Source of the DNA: Oscillibacter sp.
Lineage (GTDB): Bacteria > Bacillota > Clostridia > Oscillospirales > Oscillospiraceae
NCBI GenBank assembly: GCA_003487665.1
Contig: DNFA01000011.1
Span: forward strand, 1-15,972
Reading direction: 5' to 3'
Length of the DNA stretch: 15,972 nucleotides
In this document: positions 6,401 through 15,173 of the stretch, in pieces
How the letters are laid out: every line of letters begins with the position of its first letter
How positions within the stretch are numbered: the first letter of the stretch is position 1
The notes under the pieces: generated by a model
What the model saw: the letters and a program-made list of their open reading frames with translations, nothing else
Told to the model about the DNA's origin: nothing
Database searches by the model: none
Program-made: the position numbers and the translations under genes

Positions 6401-7120
6401 ATGTATATCGCTGTATGTGACGATCAGATCGAGGAGCTGGAAAAGGTCATGGGACTTTTGCAGGCGTGGCAGACCGACCGCCGCGCCGCCGTCCGGCTCC
6501 GCTCCTTCCGCAGCGCCGGAGAGCTGCTGGACGCCGCCCAGAGGGAGCGCTTTACGCTGTACCTGCTGGACGTGCTCATGCCCGGCGTGACCGGCATGGA
6601 GGCCGCCCGTGAGATCCGCAGCTTCGATGACGCAGCGGACATCGTGTTCCTGACCACCTCGCCGGGCTTCGCCTACGAGAGCTACGGCGTGCGGGCGCTG
6701 GAATACCTGCTCAAGCCGGTCAGCGCCAAGCTGCTGTTCCCGCTGCTGGACAGACTGTACCAGCGGGAGCAGAACCCGCAGGATGGACTGACGGTGCGCT
6801 CCGAGGGCGTTCTGGTGCGGCTGCCCTTCTCCCAGCTGAGCTATGTGGAGGTCATGGGCAAGCACCTGTTCTTCCACATGACGGACGACTCCGTACACGA
6901 GGTGGTGGGCGCGCTGAAGGAGTACGAGGGCGCGCTGCTGGCGCGTCCGGAGTTCATGCGCACCCACCGCTCCTACATCGTCAATATGCTGCAGGCGGAG
7001 AAGCTGTCCCCCGCCGGGGTCGTCACCTTCTCCGGCCGGAGCGTGCCGGTGTCGCGGCTTTTGTACAACCAGCTGCAGAAGGACTATCTGGAGCTGCTGT
7101 TTTCCGGGAGGGACGCATGA
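6401..7120 (+). CDS. LytTR-family response regulator
   Basis: A 239-residue response regulator of the AgrA/LytR type. The receiver domain (about 1-120) has the acidic pair Asp7/Asp8, the phosphoacceptor Asp57 in LLDVLMPG, Thr85 and Lys105 in LLKPV. A LytTR DNA-binding domain follows at about 130-235 (LSYVEVMGKHLFFH; RPEFMRTHRSYIVN). Such proteins are phosphorylated by GHKL-type histidine kinases and bind pairs of direct repeats. Start: ATG at 6401 with AGGAGGG 6 nt upstream; the longer frame from 6350 overlaps the promoter. Its stop overlaps the kinase start (ATGA), so the two are co-translated. Regulated genes could include the divergent envelope operon, given the shared intergenic region. 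Confidence 0.92.
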   Translation: MYIAVCDDQIEELEKVMGLLQAWQTDRRAAVRLRSFRSAGELLDAAQRERFTLYLLDVLMPGVTGMEAAREIRSFDDAADIVFLTTSPGFAYESYGVRALEYLLKPVSAKLLFPLLDRLYQREQNPQDGLTVRSEGVLVRLPFSQLSYVEVMGKHLFFHMTDDSVHEVVGALKEYEGALLARPEFMRTHRSYIVNMLQAEKLSPAGVVTFSGRSVPVSRLLYNQLQKDYLELLFSGRDA

Positions 7121-8430
7121 AGGGCGTATTTGATGTGACATTCCAGTCGGCGCTGGACGTGTTCAACTACGGGCTGGTGCTGATCTACGGGCTGTTTCTC
7201 AGCGTATCCATCGCCGGCGGCTGCACCGAAAAAAGAGACAAAAAGCTGGTGGCGCTGCTGTGCCCCGTGTTTCTGGTGCTGCAATCCCTGTTTGCGCTGA
7301 CGCTGGGCACGGACAAGACCATGCAGCTGTACCCGCTGATCGTCCACCTGCCGCTGGTGCTGATACTGACGCTGGCGCTGAAAAAGCCGCTGGGCGTGGC
7401 TGTGGTCAGCACCTGCACGGCCTATCTGTGCTGCCAGCCGCTGCGCTGGGGCAAGAACGCCGTGGAAGCCCTGACCGGCAGCATGCTGGCCGCCGACATT
7501 GCGTACATCGTCCTGCTGGTGGGGGTGTTCTGGCTGTGCGAGCGCTTTCTGGTGAAGGCGGCCTATGCCACCATGACCTACTCCCGGTGGACGCTGCTGC
7601 TGTTCGGCAGCCTGCCTGTTACCTATTATATATTTGACTATGCCACCACGGTGTACTCCAATGCGCTGTACTCCAACGTGCTGATCATCAGCGAGTTCCT
7701 GCCCACGGTACTGGTGACATTCTACATTCTGTTCCTCCCCGCCTTTTATCTGGAGACGCAGAAGCGCGCGGCGGCGGAGATGCAGCGCTCCATGCTGACC
7801 ATGGAGCTGGAGCAGTCCCAGCTGGAGATGGACGCCCTGCACCGCATGGAGACGCAGACCGCCGTCTATCAGCACGACATGCGCCACCACTTGAACATGC
7901 TGGACGGTCTGCTGTCCGCCGGGAAGCCGGGGCAGGCACAGGAGTACATCAAGGGGGTGCAGGCGGACATCGAGGCCATCACGCCCCGCCGCTTCTGCGA
8001 AAACCAGCTGGTGAATCTGCTGTGCTCATCCTATACCGACAAGGCGCAGCGGCAGGGCACCGTCCTCACAGTGGAAGCGCGGCTGCCTGACGCGCTGACC
8101 ATCTCCGACACGGAGCTGTGCTCTCTGCTGAGCAACGGGCTGGAAAACGCCCTCCGCGCCGTAAAGGAGCTGCCGCCGGAGCGCCGCACCGTCTCGCTGT
8201 ACTGCGGCGTGCAGCGCAATAAGCTGCTCATCGAGATCACCAATCCCTGCGGCGAGGCCGTGACCATGAAGGACGGCCTGCCCGTCAGCGACCGCGGCGC
8301 GGGACACGGCTATGGTTGTCTCAGCATCCAGACCATTGCCCGGCGCAACGGCGGCCTGTGCGAATTTTCCTGCGGCGGCGGGCAGTTCCGCTTACAGGTG
8401 ATGCTGCCGGTGCTGGAGCATCGGGGATGA
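7117..8430 (+). CDS. GHKL-type sensor histidine kinase (AgrC-like)
   Basis: A 437-residue membrane kinase. The N-terminal ~210 residues hold about six hydrophobic helices (for example 20-33, 45-63, 72-88, 92-105, 125-142, 159-175, 188-210). A linker coiled coil follows (about 212-245, EMQRSMLTMELEQSQLEMD), then the kinase core. The phosphorylated His is likely His253 in YQHDMRHH; the N-box is SNGLENALRAV (Asn340/Asn344), and the glycine box is GAGHGYGCLSI (394-404). The HDM/R pattern and lack of a classical HisKA domain place it with the AgrC/HPK10 group, which mostly sense peptides or envelope signals. Start: ATG overlapping the regulator's stop, with GGGAGG 5 nt upstream. No pheromone-precursor gene (AgrD-like) or processing peptidase (AgrB-like) is seen nearby, so the ligand is open. 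Confidence 0.9.
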   Translation: MKGVFDVTFQSALDVFNYGLVLIYGLFLSVSIAGGCTEKRDKKLVALLCPVFLVLQSLFALTLGTDKTMQLYPLIVHLPLVLILTLALKKPLGVAVVSTCTAYLCCQPLRWGKNAVEALTGSMLAADIAYIVLLVGVFWLCERFLVKAAYATMTYSRWTLLLFGSLPVTYYIFDYATTVYSNALYSNVLIISEFLPTVLVTFYILFLPAFYLETQKRAAAEMQRSMLTMELEQSQLEMDALHRMETQTAVYQHDMRHHLNMLDGLLSAGKPGQAQEYIKGVQADIEAITPRRFCENQLVNLLCSSYTDKAQRQGTVLTVEARLPDALTISDTELCSLLSNGLENALRAVKELPPERRTVSLYCGVQRNKLLIEITNPCGEAVTMKDGLPVSDRGAGHGYGCLSIQTIARRNGGLCEFSCGGGQFRLQVMLPVLEHRG

Positions 8431-8440
8431 TATGAGCTTT

Positions 8441-8464
8441 CGGGGACGCCTGACGGCGTCCCCG
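8441..8464 (+). terminator. Terminator of the two-component operon
   Basis: CGGGGACGCC-TGAC-GGCGTCCCCG forms a 10-bp perfect stem beginning 10 nt after the kinase stop. A short T-run (TTTGT) follows, so it is a modest intrinsic terminator. Confidence 0.65.
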
Positions 8465-8490
8465 TTTGTATGTCCTCATTCCGTTCTGTA

Positions 8491-8539
8491 GGGGACGGCG
8501 TCCCCGACGTCCCATCCCCGCGGCAGCGTCACGCTGCCG
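8491..8539. repeat. Two further perfect hairpins (REP-like block)
   Basis: GGGGAC-GGC-GTCCCC (8491-8505) and CGGCAGCG-TCA-CGCTGCCG (8521-8539) follow the terminator within 75 bp. The first shares the core GGCGTCCCCG with the right arm of the terminator at 8455-8464. Neither has a T-run. The block looks like a small intergenic repeat element; copies elsewhere in the genome are expected but cannot be seen here. Confidence 0.5.
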
Positions 8540-8599
8540 TCCGCCCGCGCTATTCTTCATTTACTATCACGTTTTCCCGCCGCCGGGTACATTCCCTCC

Positions 8600-8628
8600 T
8601 TGTTTTCCTCTCACGAGTATGGTATAGT
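8600..8628 (+). promoter_or_regulatory. Promoter of the fused xanthine dehydrogenase gene
   Basis: TTGTTT (8600-8605), 17 bp, TATAGT (8623-8628). The -10 box is good and the -35 box moderate. It leaves a leader of about 50 nt before the ATG at 8683. Confidence 0.55.
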
Positions 8629-8682
8629 TATGCTGAATATACGTGCGCTTTCACAGCACAACGCATAAAGGAGAGATACACT

Positions 8683-11274
8683 ATGGCCACATTTACCGTG
8701 AACGGGCAGACCGTCACTGTGGAAAAGAACCAGAAGCTCATTCGCTATCTGCGCGACCAGCTGCATCTGACCTCCGTGAAGGACGGGTGCAGCGAGGGCG
8801 CCTGCGGCACCTGCCATGTCCTGATCGACGGCAAGCCCACCAAGGCCTGCATCCCCCAGACGGATAAGCTGGAGGGCAAGACCATCGTCACCGTGGAGGG
8901 GCTGACCGGCTGGGAAAAGCAGGTCTACACCTTCGCCTTCGGCGAGGCGGGCGCCGTGCAGTGCGGCTTCTGCATTCCCGGCATGGTGATCTCCGCCAAG
9001 GGGCTGCTGGACGTGAACCCCGACCCCACCCGCGAGGAGGCCGCCTTTGCCATCCGCAACAACATCTGCCGCTGCACCGGCTATGTGAAGATCATCGACG
9101 GCATTCTGCTGGCGGCGAAGATCTTCCGGGAGGGGAAGCTCCCCGCGCCCTCTGCCGACGACTGGCAAATGGGCAGCCGCGTCCACCGTCTGGACGTGGA
9201 GGAGAAGGTGCTGGGCTACGGTCAGTACCCCGATGATATCTATGTGGACGGCATGTGCTACGGCGGCGCTGTCCGCAGCCAGTACGCCCGCGCCCGCGTT
9301 CTGTCCATCGACACGTCCGAGGCGGAGGCGCTGCCCGGCGTGGTCTGCGTGGCCACCCAGAAGGACATTCCCGGCAAGGTGAACGTGGGGCATCTGAAAA
9401 AGGATCAGCCCACCCTCATCGGTGTGGGCGAGATCACCCACTATCTGGGCGACAGCGTGGCACTGATCTGCGCCGTGGATCAGGAGACGGTGGAGGCCGC
9501 CAAAAAGCTGGTGAAGGTGGAGTACGAGGTGCTCCCCGCCATCCACAGCCCCGCCGAGGCCGCCGCGCCCGGCGCGCCACTGGTGTTCGAGGGCGACGAG
9601 AGCAACGTACAGGCGTACAAGCACGTCTCCCGCGGCGATGCGGAGGGCGCTATCAAAAGCTCCAAGTATGTGCTGACCCAGCACTTCTCCACCCCGTGGA
9701 CGGAGCACGCCTTTCTGGAACCGGAGTGCTGCGTGGCGCTGCCGCTGGACAACGGCGGCGTGAGGCTGCTGACCACCGACCAGAGCGCCCATACCACCAT
9801 GCACGAATGCGCGTCCATGCTGGGCGTGGACTATGACCACTGCCAGGTGCAGAACTGCCTGGTGGGCGGCGGCTTCGGCGGCAAGGAGGATATGTCCGTG
9901 CAGCACCACGCTGCGCTGCTGTGCTATCTGAGCCGTCGGCCGGTCAAGTTCAAGCTCAGCCGGCAGGAGTCCATTCTGGTGCATCCCAAGCGCCACGCCT
10001 TTGACATGGACTTCACCATGGGCTGCGACGAAAACGGCATCATTCAGGGCGTGAAGGCCAGCGTGGTGTCCGACACCGGCGCGTTCGCCTCCCTGGGCGG
10101 CCCCGTGCTGGAGCGCGCCTGCACCCACGCCGCCGGCCCCTATGCCTACGAGAACTTCGAGATCGAGGGGCGCGCCTACTACACCAACAATCCCCCCGCC
10201 GGCGCCTTCCGGGGCTTCGGCGTCACCCAGACCTGCTTCTGCACCGAGACGCTGCTCAACGAGATGGCCGATCTGGTGGGCATCAGCCCGTGGGAGATCC
10301 GCTACCGCAACGCCATCCGCCCCGGCGGCGTGCTGCCCAACGGTCAGATCGTGGACGAGTCCACCGGCCTTGTGGAAACGCTGGAGGCCATCAAGCCCGC
10401 CTATGACGAGGCGGTGAAGAGCGGCGACCCGGTGGGCATCGCCTGCGCCATGAAGAACGCCGGCGTGGGCGTGGGCATCCCCGACTGGGGACGCTGCAAG
10501 CTCATCGTGGAGGACGACGGCAAGGTACACATCTACTCCGGCGCCAGCTGCATCGGACAGGGACTGGGAACCGTGCTGGTGCAGGTGGTGGTCACCAACA
10601 CCGGGCTGCACCGGGACGACATCGTCTATGAACGCAGCAACACCTGGATCGCGCCGGACTCCGGCGACACATCCGGCTCCCGCCAGACCCTCGTCACCGG
10701 CGAGGCCACCCGCCGCGCCTGCGAAAAGCTGAAGGCGGAGCTGGACAGCGGTAAGACGCTGGACGCGCTGAAGGGGCAGGAGTTCTACGGCGAGTATCTG
10801 GCCAAGACCGACCCGCTGGGCGCCGACGTGCCCAACCCCGTCAGCCACGTGGCCTACGGCTACGCCACCCAGATGTGCATTCTGGATAAGGAGACAGGGC
10901 GCATCAAGAAGATGGTGGCCGCCCACGATGTGGGAAAGGCCGTGAATCCCCTCAGCGTGGAGGGGCAGATCGAGGGCGGCGTGGTCATGTCCATGGGCTT
11001 CGCCCTGACGGAGAAATACCCCATTGACGAGAACTGCAAGCCCACCGCCAAATACGGTACGCTGGGTCTGTTCCGCGCCAACCAGATCCCGCCGGAGATC
11101 CAGGCCATCGTGGTGGAGAAGCCCGGTCTGAACGTGGCGGGCGGCGCTATCGGTATCGGAGAGATCACCTCCATCCCCACTGCTCCGGCCATCGCCGACG
11201 CCTATTACCGGCTCACCGGTGAGCGGGAATTCAGCCTGCCGCTGCAGAACACGCCGTATGCGCCCAAGAAGTAA
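8683..11274 (+). CDS. Fused [2Fe-2S]/molybdopterin hydroxylase, selenium-dependent xanthine dehydrogenase type
   Basis: An 863-residue single-chain molybdenum hydroxylase. The N-terminal plant-type ferredoxin domain has Cys36/41/44/56. The second [2Fe-2S] helical domain has Cys94/97 (VQCGFC) and Cys129/131 (CRC). The aldehyde oxidase/xanthine dehydrogenase molybdopterin domains start at about 165, with GGGFGGKED (395-403), GAFRGFG (507-513), and the probable catalytic Glu827 in GIGEITS. Fe-S and Mo parts fused without an FAD domain, plus IPGMVISAKGLLD, fit the family named selenium-dependent xanthine dehydrogenase (TIGR03311). In it the selenium is a labile cofactor ligand, not selenocysteine; no in-frame TGA is present. 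Substrate probably a purine; a Desulfovibrio-type aldehyde oxidoreductase is the alternative. Start: ATG 8683, with AAAGGAG 9 nt upstream; the frame open from 8470 crosses promoter and hairpins. It needs an outside electron acceptor. Confidence 0.88.
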   Translation: MATFTVNGQTVTVEKNQKLIRYLRDQLHLTSVKDGCSEGACGTCHVLIDGKPTKACIPQTDKLEGKTIVTVEGLTGWEKQVYTFAFGEAGAVQCGFCIPGMVISAKGLLDVNPDPTREEAAFAIRNNICRCTGYVKIIDGILLAAKIFREGKLPAPSADDWQMGSRVHRLDVEEKVLGYGQYPDDIYVDGMCYGGAVRSQYARARVLSIDTSEAEALPGVVCVATQKDIPGKVNVGHLKKDQPTLIGVGEITHYLGDSVALICAVDQETVEAAKKLVKVEYEVLPAIHSPAEAAAPGAPLVFEGDESNVQAYKHVSRGDAEGAIKSSKYVLTQHFSTPWTEHAFLEPECCVALPLDNGGVRLLTTDQSAHTTMHECASMLGVDYDHCQVQNCLVGGGFGGKEDMSVQHHAALLCYLSRRPVKFKLSRQESILVHPKRHAFDMDFTMGCDENGIIQGVKASVVSDTGAFASLGGPVLERACTHAAGPYAYENFEIEGRAYYTNNPPAGAFRGFGVTQTCFCTETLLNEMADLVGISPWEIRYRNAIRPGGVLPNGQIVDESTGLVETLEAIKPAYDEAVKSGDPVGIACAMKNAGVGVGIPDWGRCKLIVEDDGKVHIYSGASCIGQGLGTVLVQVVVTNTGLHRDDIVYERSNTWIAPDSGDTSGSRQTLVTGEATRRACEKLKAELDSGKTLDALKGQEFYGEYLAKTDPLGADVPNPVSHVAYGYATQMCILDKETGRIKKMVAAHDVGKAVNPLSVEGQIEGGVVMSMGFALTEKYPIDENCKPTAKYGTLGLFRANQIPPEIQAIVVEKPGLNVAGGAIGIGEITSIPTAPAIADAYYRLTGEREFSLPLQNTPYAPKK

Positions 11275-11289
11275 CGCAAAAAGCACGCT

Positions 11290-11314
11290 CCTGTCATTCT
11301 GAGGGCACTCGCTT
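11290..11314 (+). repeat. Fragment of a dispersed intergenic repeat (copy 1)
   Basis: CCTGTCATTC (11290-11299) followed by GGGCACTCGCTT (11303-11314). A similar pair occurs at 15935-15971, with a 12-bp hairpin (GGGGAGTACCCC) added between the two blocks there. Both copies lie just behind a coding region. Confidence 0.45.
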
Positions 11315-11356
11315 TGCGGCGCGGACTGACGGGCAGTGACGAATTTTAGACAAAAT

Positions 11357-11396
11357 AATACAGCGACAGCCGGAAGGCTGCCGCTGTATTGTTTTT
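11357..11396. terminator. Bidirectional terminator between the fused hydroxylase and xdhC
   Basis: AATACAGCG (11357-11365) pairs with CGCTGTATT (11382-11390), and after one mismatch CAGCC (11367-11371) pairs with GGCTG (11376-11380) around a GGAA loop. On the plus strand GTTTTTC follows; on the minus strand ATTTTGTC follows. The convergent genes end on either side (11274 and 11402). Confidence 0.85.
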
Positions 11397-11401
11397 CTGT
11401 G

Positions 11402-11902
11402 TCAGATGGCGGGGACTTCCATCCCCAGGCGGCGGTACATGGTCTTTTTTACCGCCTTGAGGATGTTCTCGTAGCCGGTGCAGCGGCACAGGTGGCCGGA
11501 GAGCAGCTTGCGCAGCTCTTCGTCGGAATACAGCTTGCCGCTGTCCAGAATTTCCACGGCGGTCATCAGGAAGCCGGGGGTGCAGAAGCCGCACTGGATG
11601 GCGGCCTCCTCCATGAAGGCCTTCTGAATGTCGCTGGGTTCACCGTCGGGGCTGAGAAGTCCCTCCAGCGTGCGGATGTGCTTGCCGTCCGCCCACACCG
11701 CCAGATAGATGCAGGAGTTGAAAGTCTCGCCGTCGATGAGGACGGTGCAGGCGCCGCACTCGCCCACCTCGCAGCCCTTCTTCACGGAGGTCAGGTGGTA
11801 GTCGTTGCGGAGCATGTCCGTCAGGCTGGCGCGGACGTCCACCATCTTCTCCACGTCCTTGCCGTTGATGTTGCAGCGGATCAGCTTATACTGCTTGCTC
11901 AT
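11402..11902 (-). CDS. xdhC: Xanthine dehydrogenase [2Fe-2S] subunit
   Basis: A 166-residue iron-sulfur subunit of a three-part molybdenum hydroxylase. The ferredoxin-like domain carries Cys44, Cys49, Cys52 and Cys64 (KGCEVGECGACTV; SC). The helical second domain carries Cys104/Cys107 (QCGFC) and Cys139/Cys141 (CRCTGYE). Electrons pass from the Mo centre through these clusters to the FAD subunit. Length is normal for the family. Start: ATG at 11902, overlapping the stop of the FAD subunit gene by 4 nt (ATGA), with AGGAGG 9 nt upstream. Last gene of the minus-strand operon. The symbol follows E. coli usage (xdhC is the Fe-S subunit); it should not be confused with the XdhC/CoxI maturation factor. 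Confidence 0.92.
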   Translation of the reverse strand: MSKQYKLIRCNINGKDVEKMVDVRASLTDMLRNDYHLTSVKKGCEVGECGACTVLIDGETFNSCIYLAVWADGKHIRTLEGLLSPDGEPSDIQKAFMEEAAIQCGFCTPGFLMTAVEILDSGKLYSDEELRKLLSGHLCRCTGYENILKAVKKTMYRRLGMEVPAI

Positions 11903-12789
11903 GCCAGCTCACCTCCTGCCAGTTCAATGGATTTCACGAGACAGCGCTTGGCGATCTCCAGCGCGATATGCTGGCGGAAGGCTTTGCTGGCGCGCCAGCT
12001 GTCGCGGGGATTGATGTCGCTGAGGATGGCGTTGGCAAAGGCATCCACCGTCTCCTGCGTCAGGGGCTTACCCTGCGCGGCGGCCTCGGCCGTGGCGCAG
12101 CGCAGCGGTACGGGACCCGCCACGCCGTAGGCGATGCGCGCCCGCTGGATGGTCTTTTTATCCTCGCTGAGCCGCACGTTGACGCTGCATCCCAGCGTGG
12201 CGATGTCCATGGCGTTGCGCATGGCGTACTTGATATAGTGTCCCCAGCAGCGGTCGTAGCTCTCCTTGGGGATGAGGATGGCGGTCTGGATCTCGCCGTC
12301 CTCCACGCGGATATCCACCTTGCCGGCCTTGATGTAGAACTCGTGGATGGGCAGGCGGCGAACGCCGTTTTTACCGGTCAGTTCCACGATGGCATCCCAT
12401 GCATGGAGGGTGGAGGAGGAGTCGGCGGAGGTCACGCCGTTGCAGGTGTTGCCGCCGATGGTGCCGATGTTGCGGATCTGGGGGCCGCCCACCATGTCCA
12501 CGGCCTCGCCCAGCACGTTGATGTACTTCTGGATGATGGGGTCGCGGGTGATGTGGGAGAAGCTGGTCAGGGAGCCGATGCGGATGTTCCCGTCCTCATC
12601 CATGCGCACGCCCCGCAGCTCGTCCAGCCCGTAAATGGAGATCAGCTCCGCACCGGCACGCTTGCCCTCGCGCATCTGCACCAGCACGTCGCTGCCGCCG
12701 GCGATGATCTGCGCCTCCGGGTGCTCCAGCCGCAGCGCCACCGCGTTCTCCACGCTGGTGGCTTCGTATAAGGCTTTCATATCATACAT
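11899..12789 (-). CDS. xdhB: Xanthine dehydrogenase FAD-binding subunit
   Basis: A 296-residue FAD subunit of the CoxM/XdhB family. FAD-binding motifs are AGGSDVL (30-36) and TIGGNTCNG (110-118), followed by the C-terminal CO dehydrogenase flavoprotein domain (about 175-280, AYGVAGPVPLR). There is no cysteine-rich insertion of the 4-hydroxybenzoyl-CoA reductase kind, so it is of the simple XDH type. It passes electrons from the Fe-S subunit to NAD+ or another acceptor. Start: ATG at 12789, 3 nt after the stop of xdhA, with AAGGAGG 11 nt upstream; an ATG at residue 4 is a weaker option. It overlaps xdhC by 4 nt. Confidence 0.92.
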   Translation of the reverse strand: MYDMKALYEATSVENAVALRLEHPEAQIIAGGSDVLVQMREGKRAGAELISIYGLDELRGVRMDEDGNIRIGSLTSFSHITRDPIIQKYINVLGEAVDMVGGPQIRNIGTIGGNTCNGVTSADSSSTLHAWDAIVELTGKNGVRRLPIHEFYIKAGKVDIRVEDGEIQTAILIPKESYDRCWGHYIKYAMRNAMDIATLGCSVNVRLSEDKKTIQRARIAYGVAGPVPLRCATAEAAAQGKPLTQETVDAFANAILSDINPRDSWRASKAFRQHIALEIAKRCLVKSIELAGGELA

Positions 12790-12792
12790 GGC

Positions 12793-15111
12793 TCAGTTGC
12801 CCTCCTTTTCGTTCCAGCTGTCGCGGATCAGCCCGGCCTTGGTAAACTCGGCAAAGAGAACGTGCGGCGTGATGGGGACACAGTCGATGGCCACGCCGGT
12901 GGCGTTGAGAATGGCGTTGCGGATGGCCGGTGCGCCGGAGCAGGCCGGCGGCTCGCCCAGCGCCTTGGTGCCGAAGGGGGAGGTGGGTTCGGGATTCTCC
13001 ACGAACTGCGCCTCCAGATGGGGATGATCCATAAAGGTGGACAGCTTGTAGTCCAGCAGATTGTTGTTCAGGGGCTTGCCGGTCTTTTCATCGAACAGCA
13101 GCTGCTCGCTCATGCCGTAGCCGATGGCCATGGACATGCCGCCGTGTACCTGCGCCTCCGCCAGAGCGGGGTTGATGAGGCTGCCGCAGTCGTGGACGTT
13201 GATGATCTTGTTGAGCTTCACCTTGCACAGGGCGATATCCACCTCCACATCGGCGAAGGTGCAGCCGAAAGAGTAGGCGTTGTTGCGGATGGTGTAGGTG
13301 GATTCGGCGGTGATGTGCTCGCTGTCGGCGGCGTTGTACTGGGCGGTCATGGCCAGCTCCTTCAGGCTCATGAGCACCGCGCCGTCCTGCTTGCGGACGA
13401 TGTTGCCGTCCACGATGTCCATGTTGTCGATGGCCTGGCGGGTCAGCTTGGTGGCGTAGGCCAGGATCTTCTGACGCAGCTGTGTGGCCGTCTGGCGGAT
13501 GGAGAAGCCCGCCACGTAGGTCTGGCGGCTGGCGTAGGCGCCCAGACCGGTGGGGGTGATGTCGGTGTCCTGACAGGAGACGACGTGTACGTCCTTGTAG
13601 CTCTTCAGACCCACGGCCTCGGCGGTCATCTGGGAGTAGGCGGTGTCGGCGCCCTGTCCGATCTCCGTCTCGCCGCACTGCATGGTCACGGTGCCGTCCA
13701 GATTCAGCAGCATGCGGTTGCTGGACGTCTCCAGCGAGATGGGATACACGGCGGTGTTGTACCAGAAGGCGGCCACGCCGATGCCCCGGCGGATGTTGCC
13801 GGTGTCTTTGGCATACTCGGCCTTCTTCTTGTCGTACTCGATGTACGCCTTGCCCTTTTCCAGACAGTCGCGGAAGGAGTCGTAGTAGTTGGTGTTGCCG
13901 GAGAAGCCGTCGTGGAAGCCCTTGGGCATGATGTACTTCATGCGGTACTCCAGCGGATCCATGCCCACGGCCTTGGCGCACTCGTCGATGTTGGCGTCGT
14001 CGGCAAAGGAGGCCTGCGGCATGCCATAGCCGCGCATGGCGCCGGCCGCGGGGCGGTTGGTGTACACCGTCCACGCGTCGCCCTCGAAGTTGTCGCAGGG
14101 GTAGATCTGGGGGAAGGAGCCCATGGCCTTGGCCACGATGGAGTGACCGTGGGAGGCGTAAGCGCCCTGGTTGGAGAAGCACTCCACCTTGCGGGCGGCG
14201 ATGGAGCCGTCCTTGTGGAGCCATGTGACGATGTGGAAGCGGATAGCGTGGCGCACGCGGTTGGAGACGAACGTCTCCTCGCGGGAGCAGTCCACGCGGA
14301 CGCAGCGGCCGCCCACCTGCGTGCTGCACCAGGCGCACAGCGGCTCATACAGGGCGTCCTGCTTGTTGCCGAAGCCGCCGCCGATGTAGGGCTTGATGAT
14401 CTGAATGTCCGCCCAGGGGCGACCCAGCGCCTGTCCCACGATCCGGCGGATGATATGGGGGATCTGGGTGGAGGACACCACCACGATACGGCCGTTCTCC
14501 TCGTAGGCGAAGCAGCCGTGGTTCTCGATGTGGGAGTGCTGCACGGTGGGGGTGTCGTACCAGCCCTCCACCTTGATGAGCCCCGGCTCCTGGATGGCGG
14601 TCTGATAGTCGCCCTTGCGGATATCGGAGTGCTTGAGGATGTTGTTGGGGTATCCCTCGTGCAGCTGGGGCGCGCCCGGCTCCATGGCCTTCTGCACGTC
14701 CAGCACAAAGGGCAGTTCCTCGTATTCCACCACCAGCGCGCGGACGCCCTGCATGGCGGACACCTCATCCTCAGCGATGACCACGGCGATATCGTCGCCG
14801 TAGTAGCGCACATGGCGGTTCAGCAGATTGCGGTCCGCCACATCCTGATGGCCGGGATCCATGGACCAGGGATGACCCGCCGTGGGGAAGCAGTGCTCCG
14901 GCACGTCGAAGCAGGTCAGCACCTTCACCACGCCCTCGATGGCCTCCGCCGCGGACTTGTCAATGGACTTGACGTAGCCGTGGGCGATGGTGGCGTGCTT
15001 GATGCGGGCGTACAGCGCGCCCGCCGGCATCCGATCCTCGTAATATTTCGTCCGCCCGGTAGCCTTGTCAAAGGCGTCCACGCGGATCTCGCTCTTTCCC
15101 ACCTTGCTCAT
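12793..15111 (-). CDS. xdhA: Xanthine dehydrogenase molybdopterin-binding subunit
   Basis: A 772-residue large subunit of the XdhA type (the E. coli protein is about 750). It has the aldehyde oxidase/xanthine dehydrogenase a/b hammerhead domain at about 15-125 (DKATGRTKYYEDRMPAG). The molybdopterin-binding domain follows, with GGGFGNKQD (244-252), AMRGYGMPQ, CGETEIGQGADTAY, and the likely catalytic Glu720 in TKALGEPPACSGAP. The GEPP form is typical of xanthine dehydrogenases. Reaction expected: hydroxylation of hypoxanthine/xanthine or a related purine. Start: ATG at 15111, AGGAGG 9 nt upstream. First gene of the xdhABC operon, under a strong extended -10 promoter. Nicotinate- or other N-heterocycle hydroxylases share this architecture, so the exact substrate is less certain than the family. 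Confidence 0.92.
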   Translation of the reverse strand: MSKVGKSEIRVDAFDKATGRTKYYEDRMPAGALYARIKHATIAHGYVKSIDKSAAEAIEGVVKVLTCFDVPEHCFPTAGHPWSMDPGHQDVADRNLLNRHVRYYGDDIAVVIAEDEVSAMQGVRALVVEYEELPFVLDVQKAMEPGAPQLHEGYPNNILKHSDIRKGDYQTAIQEPGLIKVEGWYDTPTVQHSHIENHGCFAYEENGRIVVVSSTQIPHIIRRIVGQALGRPWADIQIIKPYIGGGFGNKQDALYEPLCAWCSTQVGGRCVRVDCSREETFVSNRVRHAIRFHIVTWLHKDGSIAARKVECFSNQGAYASHGHSIVAKAMGSFPQIYPCDNFEGDAWTVYTNRPAAGAMRGYGMPQASFADDANIDECAKAVGMDPLEYRMKYIMPKGFHDGFSGNTNYYDSFRDCLEKGKAYIEYDKKKAEYAKDTGNIRRGIGVAAFWYNTAVYPISLETSSNRMLLNLDGTVTMQCGETEIGQGADTAYSQMTAEAVGLKSYKDVHVVSCQDTDITPTGLGAYASRQTYVAGFSIRQTATQLRQKILAYATKLTRQAIDNMDIVDGNIVRKQDGAVLMSLKELAMTAQYNAADSEHITAESTYTIRNNAYSFGCTFADVEVDIALCKVKLNKIINVHDCGSLINPALAEAQVHGGMSMAIGYGMSEQLLFDEKTGKPLNNNLLDYKLSTFMDHPHLEAQFVENPEPTSPFGTKALGEPPACSGAPAIRNAILNATGVAIDCVPITPHVLFAEFTKAGLIRDSWNEKEGN

Positions 15112-15173
15112 AGTAGGCAGCCTCCTGTTGGTAAATTGTCTATTATTTGCACTTATGCTATGTATTCATGGGA

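Noticed and set aside
8683..11274. Selenocysteine (in-frame TGA) in the selenium-dependent-type hydroxylase
   Set aside because: The frame is continuous with no internal TGA; this family carries selenium as a labile cofactor ligand instead.
8611..11286. 891-residue open frame on the minus strand opposite the fused hydroxylase
   Set aside because: Shadow of a GC-rich gene: no ribosome site, His/Gly/Val-rich composition without family motifs, and the plus strand carries a full set of Fe-S and Mo motifs.
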